Positions 26,301-38,600 of a stretch of 64,000 nt of DNA are shown here, piece after piece (position 1 is the stretch's first letter; each line of letters begins with the position of its first letter). Below the pieces are notes generated by a model, which saw only the letters and a program-made list of their open reading frames with translations, was not told the DNA's origin and ran no database searches. Origin of the DNA: Atherix ibis (lineage: Eukaryota > Arthropoda > Insecta > Diptera > Athericidae). The translations under genes and the position numbers were made by a program. The stretch is from assembly GCA_958298945.1 (NCBI GenBank), contig OY282605.1, positions 21,120,811 through 21,184,810 of the forward strand, read 5' to 3'.

Positions 26301-26491
26301 CAGATGACGTAACAGTGGATGAGAAGCTGTTGAAACTACTTAGCAAATCTAATAAGAATAAAGAAGTCGTCGAGGAGTGGGTTGAAAAGGACAATATGTC
26401 GACTAGTAGTAAGAAGAAAAAGAAGAAAAACAAAAGTAAAGATAAAAAAGAGAAAAAAAAATCAAAAAAACATAAGAAAAATAAAAGATAA
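23308..26491 (+). CDS. GPATCH1: G-patch domain protein 1, spliceosome-associated
   Basis: Five exons: 23308-23365, 23449-23636, 23699-24914, 24976-25198, 25261-26491, all with GT/AG borders and consistent phases, giving 971 residues (the human protein is about 930). The N-terminus ([10 protein letters not shown], then [21 protein letters not shown]) is the conserved GPATCH1 block. [15 protein letters not shown] follows. A G-patch ([18 protein letters not shown]) lies at about residues 147-180, and [18 protein letters not shown] at about 280-300. Then come a central [15 protein letters not shown] / [13 protein letters not shown] region and a C-terminal disordered tail ending in a lysine-rich stretch that suggests nuclear localisation. 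The family is found in catalytic spliceosomes, and G-patch proteins activate DEAH-box helicases. A poly(A) signal lies at 26635. Identification is secure; the helicase partner is inferred from the family. Confidence 0.95.
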
Positions 26492-26634
26492 TTTTATTGT
26501 CATGAAAGTGTTTTTCCTCTTGTTCTTTTTTTCGATATGAACTCTGTTGAGTTTGTATAGATTTTCTTAAATGATAAATTTTTAAAGTTATTATCTGCTG
26601 GGTATACGAAGTAGATCTATTCTCAGTTTTTTTT

Positions 26635-26640
26635 AATAAA
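26635..26640 (+). promoter_or_regulatory. Poly(A) signal candidate for GPATCH1
   Basis: AATAAA about 145 bp after the GPATCH1 stop codon. It is the first canonical hexamer downstream on this strand that I noticed. AT-rich sequence makes chance hexamers common. Confidence 0.45.
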
Positions 26641-27010
26641 ATTTAAACAGAATAACGTTATTCACCATTTTTAAACTTAAATGTACAAATTTTATAATTA
26701 AAGACCAAAAAAAAAAAAAAAATATTCAGGTTAGTTCATCGTTGAGGCATGAATTTCAAGTTAAATCTTTTTTTTTTGTCGACATAAACTTGCTCTCCAA
26801 ATGTACTAACGAATTTTTCGATGGCTTTATAGAACATTAAAATATTTTAATACAATACATAAAAAAGATCTATACAAATAATTGATTAAATTAACTTTAT
26901 TGATTTTCATGTAATTATATAGTTGCTCTCAAACATTACATAAATACACAAATATTGTAAATGTTTTCTGTATTAGACATACATAAAGAAAAAAATCAAA
27001 AATAAATATA

Positions 27011-27191
27011 ATATTTTATTCGCGTAACAAATAAACTGGTTATTTCGGTGCAATTTTTATAGTGATATGGAATGAAATTAGTATGATAGTTAAGACAAAA
27101 TAATACCTTTTTCTGTTATGCATTGATATTTTTGATAGAAAAAAAATATATAGATAAAGTGGTCCGTGTATTTCTTACGCGAATAAAATAT
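27011..27191. mobile_element. Short inverted-repeat element (MITE-like), 181 bp
   Basis: ATATTTTATTCGCGTAA at 27011-27027 is repeated perfectly in inverse at 27175-27191. The similarity continues inward for about ten more bases (AAATAA-AC against AAATAC-AC). The interior has no coding capacity. Size and AT-rich TIRs fit a miniature inverted-repeat transposable element. A target-site duplication could not be fixed because the flanks are simple A/T. Confidence 0.65.
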
Positions 27192-27869
27192 GTTTTGTTT
27201 TTAATTTTAAATCTTAATTAGCCCACTTTATTGTCTTTTATAGAAATTGTAGTACTTTTTACGTTATTACTTACATACTACATCAAATGATGTATTATAT
27301 ATAACTAATAATAATACTGAAAAAGTATTATTTTGATTCTGGATAAAAAATTAAATGTCTTTTTTGATTCCAAATACTTCAAATCTAGCTGTAAGATATT
27401 ATTTTAAAGAATATCAACTGAAATATTCTAAATTTAACAATAAAAAAAAAACTTAAAAAAAACGAATAATTTCTAATCAACCATGCTCAATAATATAGTC
27501 TATCACAAATACTCTTGTTCGTATTCAAAAAAAAAAAAAAAATTAACATAATTAAAGAGAAACAAAAATTATAATGTAAAAAAATATATATATAAATTTT
27601 TCAATTAAAAAGAAATAAAAAAATAAATTTCTAGCTTTGCACGTCAAAACAAATATGTAAAAATACAGTTGGTTTAATCTCATTATCTGGAGTGAGTGGT
27701 TCCTAAACAAAATCACTCTATTTTTCTTGCTTCAAATAAATGCATATCTAATATAAATATTACTAAACTATTTATCATCTAATTTGGGCAACTAAATATC
27801 AAAATGCTTTCTTTCATCTGATATCATATTTACGAGTATAGTAATTTTTTTTCTTCAAATTTTACTTAT

Positions 27870-29214
27870 TTAAAGTCCTTTGTTGAAAAATACTTTTTCC
27901 GGTACTTTACCTTTAGTGTTCTCGACTAGCTGTTGATAAAATTCTGGTTCGAATCTTTTCATTGTACTCGTTTTTAATGTACTATAATTAATTTAAAGAT
28001 AAACACAAAATTTAAAATATCATAAGTATTATGATTTCAAAGCAATTACCAAGTTTGAGGAAACAATGAACAAGCAGTTGGTACCATAAAAATGAGGCTA
28101 TAAATTTAATAAAAAATTATTAGAATTTTTTGTTTTTTTTTTTTGGTAAGATTTTCGATATAAATATTTTCACTTACAAACATCCCACCAGTATTGTCTG
28201 GAATGGAGCATGGAGGACAGTCATTCGACGGAAAGATGAATTTTTCTCCAAACGTTCCATGATTACAGGTAAAAGCAGCATTCCTGGTGCTGCCATTACA
28301 ATACGGGAAATGACCACCTGTGAGATTCCCTTTATAGCTGCCAAACGGCTTCCTCCTACCACATTACCATTCGAATCTAGAACCTCGATTCCTTTTGCAA
28401 TTTCGTTCTGTCGCATCAGCGGAATATTAGCACAATTAGCAGCAGCTACAGCAACAAAAGGAACAAACCTCTGGGGAAAAAAATTCAGCGCTTTTATAAA
28501 AAAAAAATACTTCCGGATAAACGTTTTACGACAGCAACTGATACCTGCATCAATGGAGTGGCTCGTTTTTGCCAGAAGTTTTTACAGCCTATTGCAGTTA
28601 TAAGAGCACTTGTGGTAGCAGACGCATACGCTACACCCAATTGAGTTACAGTTGTTGGCGAATTAGCATTACGATTTGTATAATTGACTAAAGCATTAAA
28701 CGACTGGTTCACCCACTGCCAAAATACAATTGCTGGAATAGTACGATAAAATTGCAGCATTGCTCCAGTTATAATCATACCGCCAGGAACCTATTTAATT
28801 TTATTTTTGTTCTTTATGTGACTATAATTATAACCGTAAAAGTTGTCAACAATTCCAAAAAGACGAACCTGAAAACTCATTCTTCCGAAAACATTTTGCC
28901 TCTCGGAACTATCAGGATGAAATGCCGATTCATAGAGCTTTTTAGCATAAATAACCTGCTCAGTAGTTGTGCCGGGCGGTTCTATCCCCAGACGATATTG
29001 TTCAACTAAAACTTTTGCATTATCCAAATCAGAATTTGATGTCAATACTGTTCTAGGATCCGTCATCCAAGCATAGTGCTTAAATCTACCCATAAATGTA
29101 CTCAAATCCCATAGGGGCTTTGTAACATCCAGACGACCTTTGATTAATCAAACAAAAAATTACAAGACAAATTGCAAAATTGAAAAAATATAATATACAA
29201 CCTTCGTTTTTCAT
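27870..29214 (-). CDS. Sfxn1-3: Sideroflexin, mitochondrial serine-transporter family
   Basis: Six exons on the minus strand: 29202-29214, 28869-29137, 28545-28790, 28178-28470, 28050-28097, 27870-27981. All junctions keep frame and the product has 326 residues (human SFXN1: 322). The first coding exon is only 13 nt (MKNE plus one base). Family marks in order: [16 protein letters not shown], the signature [20 protein letters not shown] (HPD motif), [20 protein letters not shown] with [38 protein letters not shown], and the C-terminal end VFFNKGL. Sideroflexins are multi-pass inner mitochondrial membrane carriers; SFXN1/3 move serine into mitochondria for one-carbon metabolism. No cleavable presequence is expected. 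Nothing is broken. Confidence 0.95.
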
Positions 29215-30611
29215 TTTGTTTCTTTATCAGATGATTTTACAAACAACCAACAACCAGCTACTGTAAATTTAAATAATTGACAATTTTTAACAAACACTTT
29301 TTTGTAAACTTTTTTGAAATGATTGTGTAACCGGATGATTTTCAATTATGAGCATAAATATCAAAAATGCTCTTTTCTCTTAAAATGCTCTCAAAAATAA
29401 ATACGAATATGCAAACGAATTTTCCATGGGAAATGTGTCAAATAAATGCACGTTCACACCGGCGCTCCTAATTCTAACCGGCATTATAAACGCGAAACTG
29501 AACTGGGTTCATTGTCATTGATTCATCAAGCAAAGTGAAATTTCATTTGATTTTTGAAAAGTATTTAAATAATTTTGCAATATATATAAATCCAAATTTA
29601 ATTGTTAGCGAAATATTTAGAAAAATCATTATTTACACCTACTCCCACAACTAAATATGCCTTAAGGAAATTTATAATTGCTACTGTGGAAATATCGACT
29701 TAGAATGTAAACCATGTTATCAGTTTATTTTTGAACGCCTGCACACGAAATTTTCCGATATTTTACGAATGAGCACATGGCATGATAAGGAAAACTACAA
29801 TTCGCAATTGCATAATAACAATATTCAAAAGTAGGGATATTTTTGTTTGGCATATTATTTTGTGTGTAGAAAATGTATTTACTGGTTGAAGTTCAAGGTC
29901 ACAATTAAATTCTTCTTTTCTTGCACTTAGTCATAGTAAACAAATAAAGATCAATGAAGAATATAATTAAAAAATATGATAAAAAAATTTACCTAAAAAT
30001 ATTCTTTTCTTTTTAAAATATTTTAAGAAAAATTGTGTGCTCTATATTATTGTATGTTTACTTTAGTTAAAAACCAATTATATCTATTAAAAATAAAACC
30101 AATTTATATAATTGAAATTTCAAAAATAATTAATCAATATAGATTTTCCTTAAATATACGATATTTATTGATAATTTTGAAGATTTTCGTTGAATTTTAA
30201 TACTATTTTAATATAACTATTTTAATTTTAGATTAAAAATGTTACAATATTAATGTTTTCAATTTTCATAAAAACTATGATTTTATGTCACAAAGTATAA
30301 ATTTCTATTAAAAAAAAATCCTCTTATGAAAAACAATAACAAAAGGTGCATACTTCAGTCATTCGGGAAAAAATGTGTACAGCACCTGATCATCTTCCGT
30401 GTCGTCATTAAAGAAAACAATGCTTTGACGTTTGATAATCTGTCAGATCATGTATACTGCAGCCAGTAGGGAAATATCAAAAGAAAAGCAATCAAATGCA
30501 TTTATTTGCAATTAAAAAATTATTTTGCACATATTTAAATTGCAGTATTCATAATACATTAAATATAAATAATAAAAATAAAAGTAAATTTTACTTATAA
30601 TATAGTTAATA
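29215..30611. promoter_or_regulatory. Divergent upstream region of sideroflexin and kappaB-Ras
   Basis: These 1.4 kb separate two head-to-head genes. Two less AT-rich islands, about 29450-29520 and 30340-30470, flank an AT-rich centre and are the likeliest promoter segments, one per gene. This rests only on composition and position. No TATA box or known operator is called. Confidence 0.4.
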
Positions 30612-31399
30612 ATGTTAACATCAAAAGTGGGCAAAGTTGGTAAAGTTGTGATGTGTGGTATGAAAGGTGTTGGAAAAACGGCACTTTTGGAACAACTTAT
30701 TTACGGGAATATTACCTTAGAATCTGTTAGATTTATTTTTGAAATAATAATTTTTAAGGTTTAATAAAAAATTTCTAAAATTATAGGAAATGCACTCAAC
30801 AATTGAAGATACTTATGTTGCGAGTATAGACACTGGACGTGGCCCAAGAGAAACTTTACGAATCTACGATACAGCTGGCTTACAAGTAATCATAAGAAAT
30901 TTTTATTCAATGTCAATTGCTAGAAGTCATATTTTTGTATTTTTATTAATTTTATGTACAAAAGGGCAAAGCACAATTGCCACGGCAATATTTATATTTT
31001 CCCGATGGCTATGTTCTTGTTTATGATCCGACAGATTCATCCAGCCTCGATATGCTAGCTGATATAAAGGCCGATATTGATAAAAATAAAGATAAAAAAG
31101 AAGTCAGCATTATTGTGCTGGCAAATATTCGTGCCAAATCAAATACAAAGAGAATTGAATCTCCTGCTACATCTCCTACCAAAAGTAATCAAATAAATCC
31201 TATCGAAGCGATCTTAAGCAGGGCAAATAATTGGTGTGCTAGAGAACGAATAAAACACTACACTGTTAATGCTATGGAACGTGCCTCACTATACGAACCA
31301 TTTATCAATTTATCAATTCGACTACATCCGCCACAAACAAAAAGTGCATTTCCACAATTGCGACAAGTTATGCAAAAATCACAAAAAGTCGATAATTAA
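30612..31399 (+). CDS. kappaB-Ras: kappaB-Ras (NKIRAS-type atypical small GTPase)
   Basis: Three exons: 30612-30725, 30787-30885, 30965-31399, phase 0 at both introns, 215 residues. The P-loop is GMKGVGKT (residues 16-23). The segment after exon 2 starts (STIEDTYVASIDTGRG, then LRIYDTAGLQ) matches the switch region of NKIRAS proteins (TQEDIYVGSIETDRG, RFYDTRGL). LPRQYLYFPDGYVLVYDPTD, IDKNKDKKEVSIIVLAN and the C-terminal KSAFPQLRQ also match. There is no CAAX box, as expected for the family. Vertebrate NKIRAS1/2 bind IkappaB and damp NF-kappaB signalling. The G4 motif NKxD reads N-I-R-A here, so guanine specificity by the usual lysine and aspartate is absent. The loop after it is longer than in human and rich in S, P and T. 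Confidence 0.93.
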
Positions 31400-33914
31400 A
31401 ATATTTGGCATTTATCAAAAACTTATCAAATATAATTATATATTTGTCTCTTCCGTACTTAAAATTCGAAAAATATAATAATGTGTACTTAAAGAGCTGA
31501 GTTCAAATTAACTTCTCAGTTTATAAAGAAAAGAAAATTGTATAATTTTAACTAATAATTATATGAAAGAAACTATATTTATTTATACAATATTTTATAG
31601 AGATTTATGTAAGTATTTATAAATATTTATTGCTTGCATACATATATTTACCCAAAAATATTATTATTTTTTTTTTTGAATCTTTGACTAGTGATATTTT
31701 ATGAAACAAACAAACAAATAAAAATAAAAGTATTTTATTTATATTAATATTTAATCTCATAATAATAACATTCATACATATATCCATACATTCGTACATC
31801 CATATGCAACATTTGTTAACACCTATTTAATGGTGAAAATTAATTTAATCGTACAATATCATATTTTATAACATGTTTACTTAAATATTGTACTTATTAT
31901 TATAATAAAATTCATTTAATATTATTGAATTTATTGATTTTTTTTTTAATTAATTTCGAATTTATTGGAAAATTTCTGTAAAACTTTAAACTTGATCACA
32001 TCGATATCAATATTGAAAATATTCCAAAGACTGAAACTACAACAAAAAAAAATAATAATTTTCGAAACAAAAGTAAATACTACAAAAACAAATCTTATAA
32101 TTAACAAACGTTTTATTTGGACAAAGTGAATATTTTCTTTCAACTAAATTCAATTAAAATGGACAAACGATGATTGTAACAAATAATTTTCACAATAAAA
32201 CTATTAGGAACGACCTTTTTATAAACATTTGTTATTGAATACTTAAGCGAAGAGTAAATATTTTTTTACTAAGCATGCTTTAAATGCCAAATAACTAGAC
32301 TAATTAACAAAAAAAAATGAATAATCATTAGGATATTAATATTTAAATAGGTCAAAAATTATTTGTGCACATGTCATTTTAAATATAGCATTTACCATTA
32401 TTCAAATGGTTTTTTTTTCAAATAAATTTTGAATTAGAATTTAGAAAATAATTCTGTTAAACTCAATAAATTAATCGTCGATATTATGATTTATCACCGA
32501 AATTGCACTCATGAAACACTTCCATAATATCAATCCTACATTCTTAAGAGTATTGTTAGAGTTTATCAGTTATTTAATTTATGATAAATTTTATATCAAT
32601 TTATATTGTTAAATAAAAAATTTATTATAAAAAAAAACCTATAAAGTTTATATTATAAGCTAAGAAATAATTTTTCATGGGTACATATACTCAATTATTA
32701 AATATCTATATAAATTTGGGTGTTTTTTTTAATAAATTAATAAGAAGCCGTGTCATTATATCAATCTTTTTAGCAATCTTATCTTTGACGCTAATTTGAA
32801 TTTGGAATTATAGACTTTTGACTATATAATCTCCATTAAAATTAAGTCTGCAACTAATTTTTCTATTATTTATTAATAATAATTCAATGAAAATCAATTA
32901 AATAATTTCATTTTTTCATATAACTACTTTTAAAAAATATAAATCAGAAAAGAATTACACCATTTTTCAGTAAAAATTCATAAGACCGCTGTAAACAAAA
33001 CTTTTGAATTTGCTTAAAAGCAACAAGAGAACAATTCTGTGTAGTACAGTAGCACGTGGGAAAATGTCAATATAAATTACGTCACATAGTTGTGGTATTC
33101 TAGTCTATTATAATTATTTAATAATTTTGTTAAAAAAATTTCTAATTCAAAGAGGGAAATAAGAGGTTATTAAAGAAAAAGTGAATATAATTTATCAACA
33201 TTAATTTTTCTTGAAATTCACAAATAATATATAAATTTATTTACATAAATATATAATAAAACAACGCTCTGAATGCAATTGTAAGTGTACCAATTTAATA
33301 TTGAATTAATAAAAAACCATTCTAATAGTTTTTTTTTATTCCATATTTCAGAAAAATATGCCAAAGAATAATTTTTATTCTATATAGCAGAAAAATATGC
33401 CATTTTATATTTTGACATTTTTGTCGGCTTCTGAAACAACATTCCCCACAGCAACAGCAACAGTAACAAAAACAGAATATGAACTGTCAAAATTCCAGTT
33501 GCTTATCAAAGTGCAGCGGTCTTTTCGCTATTATTTTTTCTACTATTTTTTCGATCCTATTTTCCGTTTATTTAATTTGTTTAATTCAATTTGTTTACTA
33601 GTAAGATATCTTTCTTTTGATTATTGTGTAAAAATTAATTCTAAACGGTGTAAATTTATTTCATAATTATGTAGAAAGGAATTGCCCAAAAACCAAGGAG
33701 ATAAGATTCATTATTGTGTATGTAAGTAGATTTTTGATAAAAGCCATTACCAGTTACTAGATTGTATTCTGTTTTTTTTTTTTTTTTTTGCAAAATAGAA
33801 CTTGATAATAAAATAATTTGGCGAATGTAAACGTTTTGCAGTTCATCCATCATACGACCAGTTCGCACGGAATTTGAACAGTGTTGATGTGTGTTTGTTG
33901 GTTTGATTTGCAAA
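31400..33914. other. AT-rich intergenic DNA between kappaB-Ras and the UGT
   Basis: The first few hundred bases are probably the kappaB-Ras 3' UTR. The rest is AT-rich. The plus frame 33397-33666 (89 codons) begins from a short duplicated block (GAAAAATATGCCA occurs twice, near 33352 and 33390) and has no recognisable domain, so it is not called. The segment just before 33915 is probably the UGT promoter and 5' UTR. Confidence 0.5.
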
Positions 33915-35896
33915 ATGAGGCTGTGGTACGTCTTGCTCATGCTGGCCAATGCCAGAGTGGACGCGGCGAAAATTTTGGCCGTAATCCCTAGCATATGGCG
34001 ATCGCATTATTTATTTGGAAACGCTATTATCACAGAGTTAACTGCCCGTGGACACAATGTGACGTTAATAAGTGCCTTCGGAATGGACACCGAATCGGAT
34101 GAGATCGACACCAAGTGGGAGGTTCATAAACAGAACTGGCTCGAAATGGGATTGAGTTTCAGTTACGATGAAATTCGCGATAAATCCATTCTGGAAGCAT
34201 TCACTAGACTGATATACGCATCAACATCGAATGTAGACCTTTTACTTGGAAGTGAAGAGGTGCAAAGGGTTCTCCAAACAGAGAAACACTTTGACTTATT
34301 GTTATTAGAAACTTCGATGAGTGATGCACTTTTAGGGTAAGAAATAATTCGCACTTATTCATAAAAATAACAAAATATAAGTAATATGGCTTCTAAATGC
34401 AATAGTTTGAAGGTTTCATTTTGATTGATTATTATTCATGAGATCTTATACACTTTATGCAAATTTCATTTTCGTGTAAAAATGAAAATTTTATTAGAAA
34501 AAATTTCTTTTTAGTTTGTCAACATTTTACAATGCGCCGATAGTAAGCATATGCCCGACAGGAATCAACAAATGGTTAAATGAAGTGGTCGGTAATCCAC
34601 ATCGATCGGCCCTGGATCCGAATAGTTTTTTACCACTGCTTGAGACAATGAATATTTCAGAGAGGATTGCGAATACATTAATGTCAATTTTTGAGAAACT
34701 AACTTATAAGTAAAAATATTCAAATTATTATTTTTTATATATATTTTCATTTTATTTATTTTTTTTTTGCCAGTTTTTTGTACTTGCCTTATCAGGAAGC
34801 AATTTATCAACGACATTTTACGAAATTAAATAAAAATGGTGATCAACAATTACCGGCTCTAATCGATCTTGTCCATAATGTTAGCTTAGTATTGGTGAAT
34901 TCAAATCCGTTAATCCAATATCCACGACCATTCTTGCCAAATGTTATAGAAATTGGTGGCGCTCATTTATATAAACAACCGTTTATAATGAATGAGGTAA
35001 ATTTATTTCTCATTTATATTTCCATCAATATAATATTGAAAATTCATTTTGTAATAGGATGTGAGGAAATATTTCGATACAGCTACCGATGGTATAATTT
35101 ACGTAAGTTTCGGTGCTACATTTCGTACTATAGACTTGCCAAGAGATAAACTGAATGCACTATTGGAAGCAATAAAACCGTGGATGGGCAAAAAACGTGT
35201 GGTAATTAAATGGGAAAATCAAGAAGAAAATAATCTGCCACCAGATGTTCTTAAAGGAAATTGGCTACCTCAATTTGAGATTTTAGGTATTTTGATGGAA
35301 GATTTTTGCAAGTTAAATTTAAAAAAATAAATAGGTTGCATTAAAATAAACACTATTTTTTGTTTGTAGCACATCCCAATGTAAAATTGTTTATTTCAAA
35401 TGCTGGATTAATGAGTGTTATGGAAGCAATCGACACAAGTACACCGATATTGGGGATACCAATTTTACCCGAGCAAGAGTTGAACATGAAGAGAATTGAA
35501 CGAATGGGCTGTGGACTTAGCCTAAGCTATGAAAATATTACAACAGCGAATTTATTAGCAGCTATAGAGGAACTTACAACAAATACTAGTTATTTGGAAA
35601 ATATGCAACGCGCTTCGAAAATATTCAATGATCGATTTGAATCGCCAATGGAAAAGGCAATTTACCATATTGAGTATATTATTCGGCATAATGGAGCGCG
35701 TCATTTGCAATCGCATGCGACACGTTTAGGATTTTTTGAAACTGAGTTGATCGATGTCTCATTGATAATTCTTACCGGTATAAGTATTATAATTGCAGTG
35801 CCTTCAATAATTATTTGCGTAATTTTAAGGAAAACGCATAAAAAGAATGAAAAAAACGATCGCAACTCGAAAAGTACAAAAGATAAAAACGAATAA
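33915..35896 (+). CDS. UDP-glycosyltransferase with altered donor motif
   Basis: Five exons: 33915-34336, 34515-34709, 34774-34996, 35058-35286, 35370-35896, in frame throughout, 531 residues (usual insect UGT about 520). I chose the ATG at 33915 over an in-frame one 24 nt upstream because it opens directly on a hydrophobic signal peptide (LWYVLLMLANARVDA) before AKILAVIPS. H31 in RSHYLF is at the usual catalytic histidine position. Exon 4 has DGIIYVSFGATF and WLPQFEILAHP. Exon 5 has the C-terminal membrane anchor (about residues 488-510) and a short lysine-rich cytosolic tail, as in ER-lumenal UGTs. The donor signature usually written THGGLLS reads SNAGLMS (N367 for H), and GDQ reads PEQ (E391 for D). 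The protein may use another donor or be non-catalytic. Confidence 0.92.
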
Positions 35897-38215
35897 TTTC
35901 GCAAATATAAATATTTTTATTAATATTGATAGCTGCTATTCACCTCTGTTTGCGTGCAATACTTTAATGTGTTTTTGGGGTGAGCATTAAGCTTTCGGTT
36001 GAGCTTCTAACCTTGTCCTCTTTATCCCCATCGAGCGCTTGTACTTAGATGTTTATTGATTAATCATATTTGGATGTGTTCATACTTAATTTGAAATTTT
36101 ATCATAAATTAGAACTAAATGAAAAAAAAAATCTAGTTTTCTTATATAATTTCGAATTGTTAGAACAAACTATGTCCAATGTTATTATTTTATTGTAGAT
36201 GGTGTACATTTTATTTTAAATTTTTGTGTTTATAAATATTAATTGTTGATTGTTGTGCGTGGTGATTTTTTTTTTAAGAAATATTTTTAAATTATTTAAA
36301 TTTAATTCATATTGTTTGTTTAAGGTTTTAATAGAAATTGTTGTAGAAGATTAATTTATATGCAAAATATAACAAATATGCTATAAGGGCTTTTTGTGAT
36401 ATTTTTTTTTTTAGTTGCAGGATTTTATTTCTATTAAATAGAAAAATTGTTCAATTGCTTTTGTTTTTATTTTTGATAAAATATTATACATGTACATAAC
36501 ATATAAAATATTGCGAGTAAAAATAAATCATTTTAATTAAAATTTATTTATATTGTTTTATTTTTAAACTTAAATCTTTAATGGTGATTTGTTAATAAAA
36601 GGCATCTAAGCAAAAAAATTAAATAAATTTCAGTTGAAATATACGGAATTGTGGATTGTAAACACTTTGAAATTTTCTTAAGAATTTACCAAAGTTATTA
36701 ATTAACGTTGCAACAAAGTCCACCATTAATTTAATAATTTTAAGTGTATTTAATGAAAAAAAAAATATCCACTTAATTAGAAACAAGGGAACAAAAATTA
36801 ACCAATATCCACTAGAGAACATGGAAAACTGAGAATACTTCGCCGAGTATAATATTCCCTATGGACTATTAATTATAAGAAAAAAATGGCACAATTCATT
36901 TATATCGAATTTATATAAATTCCCATTATATGTATTATATATTAAAATGCGCAATAAAAAAGAGAAAATACTTCTTGAAAAGCAGATCCATTAATAATTG
37001 GTTAAAAATGAACATTTGTGTGCCATTTCAGTTTTAACAACAAAAGTCTGCAGGAATTAAAAAAAAGGGGGGAACAAAACCAAAAGAAAGCATATCACCC
37101 GCATAATTACCAACTGTTGATCATTATCCATCCATCCATTCAAACAGGCAGAATACTACGCATCTGATGATGTTCACAAATGTATTCATAGTCGCTTCAG
37201 CTTTGTTAGACGATAAAAGGAGTAATTTTGAGTAGAGAAAAACATTCAAGTACTCGTCCTGCTTGTTATGTGTTCTACTCTTTTTTAATAGCAATTATTC
37301 CAATACGAGTTGTATACCTTCCCTATCCATCACAGAAGACCTTGTTTTTACTCATACCCTTAGAGTTTATCTGGTATTGCGTTTATGTTATCCTTTAAAT
37401 CAAAAGTAAAATAAACAAAGCTCAAAGTCATAAAAGACTCTGAAGGATAACAGTTAAAAAACCTTTTAGCAGGAAAAAATGTAGAATTGCATGTGCACTC
37501 ACAATCAGACCGTTATCATTGCATACTTGCGCTCGGTCATATTGTAATATGAAAATTTGTTCCTATCACCGATATTTATGCTCGGTTTCTTTTTAATTTT
37601 CCCTTTTTCGATTTTCCACTAATAAGTGAAGTACAATTGAAATTTTCTCTTTTACTTTTAGATTTTCATTTTTCCTCATCAATTGATATTTTTCTCTTTT
37701 ATTATAGAATCTACGATAATACAAAATAAGGTTTTTTTTGGTAGTTTGTTATTATATTGTAGAAAATTAGGCAACGTTATAGAAAAGAAGCAACGAAATT
37801 CCGTCTCAATAATAAAATACGGCATAACATAGTTTATGAGAGAAAACTAAGAAAAAGCTCTATTTAAAACCAAATCAGTTGATCTCTCTTATAAATCTAC
37901 GAGTAATGAAATCAAATTAATTAAATACTCACCTCAGTTCACGTTCACAAATCAACATCATTCAAACCATATGTAACGCCAGCTATTAGAAAATAGAATT
38001 TATCTCGTTCCCATCGAACTCCAAGCATTCATAAACAAAAAACACGCTCATGTCCCTTGTAGAAAAGATATACAGAAACTGAGTTAACTGAACCGCCACC
38101 CAATATTACGTGCATACCAACCAAGCACAATGACCAACCACGTCATCTGAGGTGTCTGCAAACCAAGATCAGTTATCTATTTTCAAATGTAAACAAATCA
38201 GAGCATTCGCAACGC
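35897..38215. other. Intergenic DNA after the UGT
   Basis: UGT 3' UTR at the start, then AT-rich DNA that becomes less AT-rich from about 37100. I recognise no exon, transposon or RNA gene. Open frames such as 36619-36822 on the minus strand are chance. Confidence 0.45.
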
Positions 38216-38235
38216 AATGTCATTGACCCCTCATA

Positions 38236-38600
38236 TGATCCAAGGTCATCTACACTTCACACGGGTCAAGGTCATTGACTCCTCACATAAGTCAAAGTCA
38301 CTGACTCCTCTCACGAGTCAAGGTCATTGGTTCCTCACACGAGTCAAGGTCATCGACCCATCATACGGGTCCAGGTCATTGACCCAATACAAGTCAAGGT
38401 CATTAGCAGCTTACACGAGTCAAGGTCATTGACTCCTAAGACGTTTCAAGGCCATCGACCCATCATACGACTGAAGGTCATTGACCCCTCGCACAAGTTA
38501 AGATTATTGACTCTTCACGCAAGTCAAGGTTAATAACTTCTCACACGGTTCAAGATCATTCACTCCTCGCACGTGTCAACGTCATCGACCCATCATACGG
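38236..38600 (+). repeat. 26-bp minisatellite with TCAAGGTCA in each unit
   Basis: Fourteen tandem units, each with a TCAAGGTCA-like core. Core starts: 38240, 38266, 38292, 38318, 38344, 38370, 38394, 38420, 38446, 38472, 38498, 38524, 38550, 38576; the step is 26 bp except one of 24. A typical unit reads TCAAGGTCATTGACTCCTC followed by ACACGAG. Seven of these 14 cores fit the YCAAGGYCR consensus exactly. A retrotransposon interrupts the array at about 38601 and it resumes at 40343. Frames through it (38217-38533) are by-products of the repeat. Confidence 0.92.

Larger units (their letters stand above)
26492..27869. other. Convergent 3' region between GPATCH1 and sideroflexin
   Basis: The two genes end tail to tail, so this 1.4 kb holds both 3' UTRs and any intergenic DNA. 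It is AT-rich with A runs and contains the inverted-repeat element at 27011-27191. No coding potential seen. Confidence 0.6.

Noticed and set aside
25747..26433. 228-codon minus-strand frame
   Set aside because: Antisense of the GPATCH1 last exon, and serine/phenylalanine-rich only because the sense strand is rich in acidic and lysine codons.
33397..33666. 89-codon frame upstream of the UGT
   Set aside because: No domain and a low-complexity phenylalanine-rich end. It lies where the UGT 5' region is expected and partly in a small local duplication.
33891..33914. Upstream in-frame ATG for the UGT
   Set aside because: Would add eight residues before the signal peptide. The ATG at 33915 opens directly on the hydrophobic segment.
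38217..38533. Repetitive frames through the 26-bp minisatellite (SQGH-type repeats)
   Set aside because: 26 is not a multiple of 3, so the frame cycles through phases. There is no start context or flanking exons.
38215..38600. CRISPR array
   Set aside because: Units are continuous tandem repeats without unique spacers, in a eukaryotic genome.
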